64,000 nt of DNA from the NCBI RefSeq assembly GCF_013340285.1, contig NZ_BLVO01000012.1, forward strand, positions 62,001 through 126,000. The letters run 5' to 3'. The DNA is from Desulfovibrio subterraneus. Its GTDB lineage: Bacteria > Desulfobacterota > Desulfovibrionia > Desulfovibrionales > Desulfovibrionaceae. The translations under genes were made by a program, and so were the position numbers. The notes below the pieces were generated by a model. That model ran no database searches, was not told the origin of the DNA, and was given only the letters and a program-made list of their open reading frames with translations. Of this stretch, positions 59,689 through 64,000 are shown in pieces; positions within the stretch are counted from its first letter, which is position 1; the number at the start of each line of letters is the position of its first letter.

Positions 59689-60125
59689 TGCGGCATGACT
59701 TCAAGAATCCCCCGCGCATGTTCGGGGTGGGCGATGTGCAGATAGCCGACCACGGCAAAGTGCATCTGAACCCGTGGGACATGGTCTCCATCGTGCGGGA
59801 AGGCGGGCATGAATGCGACGTAACCGCCACGGACTGGGGGCTCTATCTTGCCCCGTCGCTGAATCACCGGCTCAGGGACAACGGGTACCGCGTGGCCCTT
59901 GTGCGCAATCCGCAGGGGCGGCTTTTCTTGAATGCCGTTCTGAAGCATCGCATGGATGCCTTTCTTGCCTATCTCGAAGCGCAGGAAAGTGCCGTTGTCA
60001 CATGGTTTGACGAGGTCGAAGGTATTTGCATGCCGGAAAAGAGCGCGGAGAAGCTTCGTGGTTCTGCTACGCCTGCGGAGCCGGTAGCTCAGGATACCGA
60101 TGCCGTCAGACCGGAGAGGGATTGA
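59688..60125 (+). CDS. Conserved hypothetical protein after the amidotransferase
   Basis: 145 aa. Its ATG (AGGAGG just before) overlaps the previous stop by one base. No recognised domain. Strand-rich body with the stretch FGVGDVQIADHGKVHL and HECDVTATDWGLYLAPSLN; the last 30 residues are disordered. Its tight coupling suggests a partner of the amidotransferase. Confidence 0.7.
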   Translation: MRHDFKNPPRMFGVGDVQIADHGKVHLNPWDMVSIVREGGHECDVTATDWGLYLAPSLNHRLRDNGYRVALVRNPQGRLFLNAVLKHRMDAFLAYLEAQESAVVTWFDEVEGICMPEKSAEKLRGSATPAEPVAQDTDAVRPERD

Positions 60126-60126
60126 T

Positions 60127-60957
60127 ATGGCAGATATGGAAACCATCTCCATCGTCGTGCCGAGCTACAATCACGCGCAGTACATCGAGGCCTGCCTCGA
60201 TTCCATCTATTTTCAGGATTACGGCAGGCTGGAAATCATCATCGTGGATGACTGCTCGCCGGATGATTCGCGCGAGGTCATCCGCGGCTGGCTTTCTAAC
60301 GTTGATGCGCAGCAGGTTTCGTATGCGTCGCGCTTCAACGAGGCCACGGACGAAGTGGAGCGCACATGGCACAAACGCTATGAGCGCGACGGGCGCAGCA
60401 TCACCTTTGTGTCCAACGAACGGAACATGGGCTCCACGGCCACATACAACCGCGGATTCCGCATGACCACCGGCGAATTCTGTTCCTTTGTTGTTTCGGA
60501 CGACATGTGCCATCCGCAGATGCTCTCCACGCTGGCGGCCCCCCTTCGGGAAGATAAGGCGGATTTCGTCTATTCCGACATGTTCATCGTGGACGATCGG
60601 GGGCGCATCATGCGCGAATTCCGCCTGCCGGAATACGATTTTTCCAGAAGCTTCGGCGACTGGTATCTGTGCGGTGTGTCCACATTGTACCGGCGCTCGT
60701 TGCATGAGCGTTTCGGATTTTATGATGAGTCCGCCATGGCGGACGATCATGAGTGCTACCTGCGGTTTGCCATGGGCGGGGCGCGGTTTCTGCATGTTCC
60801 CAAAACGCTCTACAGCGTGCGCAGCCATGATCAGCGTGAAGTTGGCCTGCATTCGAAGGACAGATTTTCCGCTCTGCTGGACTATTCCAAGAAGCTGACA
60901 CTCAAGGCACGGGCGTGGAACCGCGCCAATGGCGGGGCTGAGCAGGGTGGGAAGTGA
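60127..60957 (+). CDS. Family 2 glycosyltransferase
   Basis: 276 aa from ATG at 60127 (GGAGAGG). GT-A fold: ISIVVPSYNHAQYIEACLDSI, IIIVDDCSPDDSREVI, and the DxD-type SDMFIVDD. Adds a sugar to the glycan acceptor; donor unknown. No membrane segments. Ends the tightly packed part; a 106-bp gap follows. Confidence 0.92.
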   Translation: MADMETISIVVPSYNHAQYIEACLDSIYFQDYGRLEIIIVDDCSPDDSREVIRGWLSNVDAQQVSYASRFNEATDEVERTWHKRYERDGRSITFVSNERNMGSTATYNRGFRMTTGEFCSFVVSDDMCHPQMLSTLAAPLREDKADFVYSDMFIVDDRGRIMREFRLPEYDFSRSFGDWYLCGVSTLYRRSLHERFGFYDESAMADDHECYLRFAMGGARFLHVPKTLYSVRSHDQREVGLHSKDRFSALLDYSKKLTLKARAWNRANGGAEQGGK

Positions 60958-61063
60958 CAGTTTGTATCTGGAATGGATATTGCTAAATGACTTAATGATC
61001 GATTTTCATGTCAAACTGCCAACGGGCGGTTCAGCAATTCTGATGCAGATGGAGTAGGCGGAT

Positions 61064-62818
61064 ATGGAGCGGCACGGAACTCTCTTCGGGTATTTGAGGG
61101 CGGGAAGCATTTTCCTTCTCTGGCTGTGCCGTCTGCCTTTCAAGATGGCAGCGGAGCGCAGGCAGAAGCGGCTGAAGGTTGACCGGCCGGTTTCGCAGGC
61201 GCTGCAGACCTTTGCCAAGGCCAACGCTGCCGCGTGGCAGGTCGATGCGCAGAAGGTGCAATCATCATCACAGCGGGTGCTTATTGAGGGGCTGAGTTCC
61301 CACAAGGCCTATCTGATGGCCAACCTTGTGATTGGCAGCTATCTCATGCGCGAACACGGGCTTGCGGGAGCGGCGCTTCTGCATGAACCGGACGCCGAAA
61401 TAGAGGCGATGTTCCGTGCGTACGGCATATATGAATTTCATTACCTGAGTGATCGCGGCCTTTCCGTTGCAGGACGTCTGCGAGCCGGTGTGTCGGCGCT
61501 GCAGCTGGTGGCTGCCAATCCGGATATGGATGATCTGCTGAAGGCCACGCGAAACGGCGTGCACGTAGGCAAATGCGTGTACGACTGGTATCTGCGCGGG
61601 CAGGGGGCGGGGACAGTGGAATCCTGCTCCGTGCTGTTTTTTGCCATGATCTCCACAACCATAGGCTACGGCGAATATCTTTCCCGGTTGTTCTCGGACG
61701 GGCGGTTTCCCGTTGTGGTGCAGGCAGAGCGCCAGTTCGTGCCGGAAGGCCCGCTTTTTCAGACCGCGCTTGCGAGCGACAGTGTTGTCTACAGCCGTGG
61801 CGGTGGACCCACCAGTTTTACCATCTTTCGTTTCGATGATCCGGCGCAGGCCTACTGCAATACGCACCGTTACGGGAAGGAACTTTTCGAATACGTGTGG
61901 AACAACCACAGGGAAATGGCTGCGGAGGCGGGTGGCAGATTCATGGCCGACCGTTTTTCGGGCAATGTGCGACGCAACGACGTGCCGGATGCCAGTCTGG
62001 CCTATGCCGCAAGCTCGGAAATGGACCGTGCGCAGCTGTGCGAGCGTTTTGGATGGGATCCTGCCAAGCCCATAGTGGCTGTCATGTCCAACATGCTCAA
62101 TGATGGCGTTTTCACCAACCGCTGGTCGGTTTTCCGCGATAATTTCACATGGCTTGATCAGACCGTGCAGGCCATTGCCAAGATTGACTCCGTGAACTGG
62201 TTCGTCAAGGCGCACCCTTCGGATCAGAAGAATGCGGTCAAGATAACGGGCAGACAGGTCTACGAAAAATGGGCCGGTTCCTGTCCGCATGTGGCGTTTT
62301 ATCCCAACGAGTGGGGCAACCGTTCGCTCCCGCATATCGTGGATGCCGTTCTCACCGCGCACGGCAGCGCCGGAATGGAATATTCGAGCTTCGGCATTCC
62401 CTGCATACTGGGGGGCGAATCTCTATATTCCGGTCTCGGCTTCACGCATGAACCTGAAACGCCGGAAGAGTATTTCAGGACGCTGCAAAGCATCCACTCC
62501 CTTGGCCGTCTGACCCCGGAGCAGGTGGAGCGTGCAAAGGTGTTCACCTACATCTACATGGTTCTGTCACGGGTGGAATCGCGCATTCTGCCGGACGTGA
62601 GTGTGTATGCCGACTACAACGACAATAAATACCTGCATGATGCCGCAGCATTGCTTGAACGGTTTGCTCCCATGGATGAAAAGCTTGCAGCCATGCTGCA
62701 TGTTCAGGTTGCCGGAAAAAGACGGCACCTGCTGAACTATGACTATGTGGGGCTGGACGACATGGCAGCAGCCTCATTAGCCTTTAAGAACCCGCACGAG
62801 GGGGCAGAATGCCGGTAA
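61064..62818 (+). CDS. Capsule-polysaccharide-synthesis-like glycosyltransferase
   Basis: 584 aa. Hydrophobic N-terminal stretch (FLLWLCRLPF), a long body, and a C-terminal segment with VDAVLTAHGSAGMEYSSFG, PCILGGESLYSGLGF, FVKAHPSDQKN, which matches the GT-B half of Capsule_synth (PF05159)-type transferases. Likely a cytoplasmic transferase using CMP- or UDP-sugars. N-terminal domain not recognised. Overlaps the next gene by 10 bp. Confidence 0.78.
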   Translation: MERHGTLFGYLRAGSIFLLWLCRLPFKMAAERRQKRLKVDRPVSQALQTFAKANAAAWQVDAQKVQSSSQRVLIEGLSSHKAYLMANLVIGSYLMREHGLAGAALLHEPDAEIEAMFRAYGIYEFHYLSDRGLSVAGRLRAGVSALQLVAANPDMDDLLKATRNGVHVGKCVYDWYLRGQGAGTVESCSVLFFAMISTTIGYGEYLSRLFSDGRFPVVVQAERQFVPEGPLFQTALASDSVVYSRGGGPTSFTIFRFDDPAQAYCNTHRYGKELFEYVWNNHREMAAEAGGRFMADRFSGNVRRNDVPDASLAYAASSEMDRAQLCERFGWDPAKPIVAVMSNMLNDGVFTNRWSVFRDNFTWLDQTVQAIAKIDSVNWFVKAHPSDQKNAVKITGRQVYEKWAGSCPHVAFYPNEWGNRSLPHIVDAVLTAHGSAGMEYSSFGIPCILGGESLYSGLGFTHEPETPEEYFRTLQSIHSLGRLTPEQVERAKVFTYIYMVLSRVESRILPDVSVYADYNDNKYLHDAAALLERFAPMDEKLAAMLHVQVAGKRRHLLNYDYVGLDDMAAASLAFKNPHEGAECR

Positions 62819-63489
62819 ACAGAAGTCATGCGTATGCGAAGGGCAATATTTATGGTCGCCCCAAACCTTCTTTCGTGTCTCGCCTGGCCGGAAAGCTGCT
62901 GCGGTACATTGAGAATGCAAGGATAGCCGAAACTTGGGACGCCTTTGATGGCCGCTGTGTCATGGGGAATGATTGTTTTCTCGGGCCGAACGCATGGTGC
63001 ACCAATCTTGGACGCCGCGAAGATATTACCTTGGGCAACAGGGTGTATCTGCGCGGATTGCTGCGTTGTGGCGGAAGAGGCGGACATATAGAGATCGGCG
63101 ATGAAGTGTATATCGGCGATGATACGATTATCAGCTCTGAAAGCAGAGTGACTATCGGGAGCCTCACGCTTATTTCGCACGGCGTGCAAATTTTCGACAC
63201 TATCGGGCATCCTGTCGATCCTGATGAGCGGGCCCGGGATTGGCGGGTGGTCATGGGAACGGATCCCGGCCCCAGACCTGCAGTTTCCTCAGCCCCCATA
63301 GTGATAGGACCGCGTGTCTGGGTCGGGTTCAATTCCACCATAATGCGCGGTGTCACCGTGGGCGAAGGCGCCATTGTTGCGGCCGGTTCCGTCGTGGTAA
63401 ATGATGTGGCTCCCTTTACCATAGTGGCAGGAAATCCTGCAAAAATGGTGAAAGCCATACCTGGAAGGAATGGGGAAGAGCATGAGTAG
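62809..63489 (+). CDS. Hexapeptide-repeat acyltransferase (second)
   Basis: 226 aa. Left-handed beta-helix with VMGNDCFLGPNAWC, IEIGDEVYIGDDTIIS, VTIGSLTLISHGVQIF, then VIGPRVWVGFNSTIMRGVTVGEGAIVAAGSVVV. Maltose-O-acetyltransferase-like. Starts inside the previous gene and overlaps the radical SAM gene by 8 bp. Confidence 0.9.
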   Translation: MPVNRSHAYAKGNIYGRPKPSFVSRLAGKLLRYIENARIAETWDAFDGRCVMGNDCFLGPNAWCTNLGRREDITLGNRVYLRGLLRCGGRGGHIEIGDEVYIGDDTIISSESRVTIGSLTLISHGVQIFDTIGHPVDPDERARDWRVVMGTDPGPRPAVSSAPIVIGPRVWVGFNSTIMRGVTVGEGAIVAAGSVVVNDVAPFTIVAGNPAKMVKAIPGRNGEEHE

Positions 63490-64000
63490 CCAGTTGAAGA
63501 GAGAATTGAAATGGCCGGAACAGGCCACTCTGGCCATTGAGGTGTGCGGCGTATGCAATCTGCGTTGTCCCATGTGCTCCTATCCGCGTCTGAAGCGCAA
63601 GAAGGGCATGATGGATTTCGGGTTATTCACCAGAATAGCCGAGGATGCTGCGGATAACGGCCACGGAATCGTGTCTCTGCATTTCTTTGGTGAGCCGTTG
63701 CTCTGGCCGCATATTGTGGACGGGGTGGCGCTTCTCTCCAAGTTTGGCATGCACCCCAGACTGAGTACCAACGGAATGCTGCTTACGGGAGACATGGCCC
63801 GTCGTCTGCAGGATGCGGGCATGAAGGAGATCATGGTCACCATCGATACTCTGCGGCCCGAAGCGTACAATATTATCCGTGCGGGTGGAGACTTTGAAAC
63901 CGTCAGAAGAAACATCCACGATGCCATAGCTGCCGCGCCGGATTTGCTTATCCGTCCCCAGATGATGCCCACAAAGCACAACGAAGGGGAAACAGAAGAG
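63482..64000 (+). CDS. Radical SAM protein, partial
   Basis: 173 codons are visible from ATG at 63482; the gene runs past the right edge. N-terminal CNLRCPMC (Cys25, 29, 32; CX3CX2C) binds the 4Fe-4S cluster. The next part has FFGEPLLWPHIVDG and STNGMLLTGDM, as in SPASM-type sugar-cluster radical SAM proteins. It may act on a sugar, but the C-terminal SPASM domain cannot be seen here. Confidence 0.88.
   Translation, partial: MSSQLKRELKWPEQATLAIEVCGVCNLRCPMCSYPRLKRKKGMMDFGLFTRIAEDAADNGHGIVSLHFFGEPLLWPHIVDGVALLSKFGMHPRLSTNGMLLTGDMARRLQDAGMKEIMVTIDTLRPEAYNIIRAGGDFETVRRNIHDAIAAAPDLLIRPQMMPTKHNEGETEE

Noticed and set aside
1-64000. tRNA, rRNA, transposase or phage integrase genes
   Set aside because: Intergenic regions were read on both strands; no cloverleaf with a T-arm GTTCRA pattern, no rRNA-like stretch and no recombinase or transposase motif was found.

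Overview
The window looks like chromosomal DNA from a sulfate-reducing deltaproteobacterium of the Desulfovibrio group. This is inferred from gene content and sequence style: a fused ArsR-methyltransferase (SahR type) directly before ahcY, FtsY with a long acidic N-terminus, response regulators with an HD-GYP output, a sigma-54 promoter, and many GC-rich U-tailed terminators. I could run no database search, so the genus is a moderate-confidence inference. I see no rRNA, tRNA, insertion sequence, prophage or CRISPR array.

Left part (1-31.7 kb), mostly housekeeping. A minus-strand copper/silver efflux operon (cusC, a methionine-rich periplasmic protein, a YHS metallochaperone-like protein, cusB, cusA cut by the window edge) lies behind a 9-bp-arm palindrome. 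Next come a DinG-like helicase with a remarkable 10-bp-periodic repeat array upstream, purD-purE, a PaaK-type ligase, a possible beta-propeller protein, a histidine kinase/HD-GYP regulator pair, sahR-ahcY with a recognisable operator, a small RHH protein, a Dabb protein, a long-chain acyl-CoA ligase, an acetate transporter, a DksA-like protein, pirin, ftsY and a second histidine kinase. The acetate transporter is preceded by a perfect sigma-54 promoter, three related upstream sites and a long leader containing a terminator. A methyltransferase gene at 30.9-31.6 kb is split by a frameshift.

Middle part (31.7-42.1 kb). An acyl-CoA synthetase is paired with an XRE-cupin regulator. A minus-strand Pgl/Eps-like glycan-initiation operon follows: a glycosyltransferase fused to a phosphoglycosyltransferase, a DegT aminotransferase and a CapD/PglF-type dehydratase, with an intrinsic terminator in its leader. 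Then come icd and a convergent C-methyltransferase-like gene.

Right part (42.4-64 kb, continuing past the edge). A plus-strand surface-glycan cluster is tightly packed, with many 1-10 bp overlaps. It encodes GDP-fucose synthesis (gmd, fcl), three cytidylyltransferase-like proteins, an oxidoreductase, an aminotransferase, an epimerase/dehydratase, a GNAT acetyltransferase, a NeuB-type synthase, a methyltransferase, a DUF4910-type peptidase-like protein, an AsnB-type amidotransferase, two hexapeptide acyltransferases, a PseA/WbpG-type sugar amidotransferase, a GT2 glycosyltransferase, a capsule-type transferase and a radical SAM protein. Together they suggest a surface glycan or glycoprotein decoration with fucose and a nonulosonic (sialic-like) acid, probably amidated or amidinated. 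The exact sugar cannot be read from the sequence. Several members (45194-46594, 46796-48124, 54777-56084, 59688-60125) have no clear assigned role and are the best candidates for new biology.
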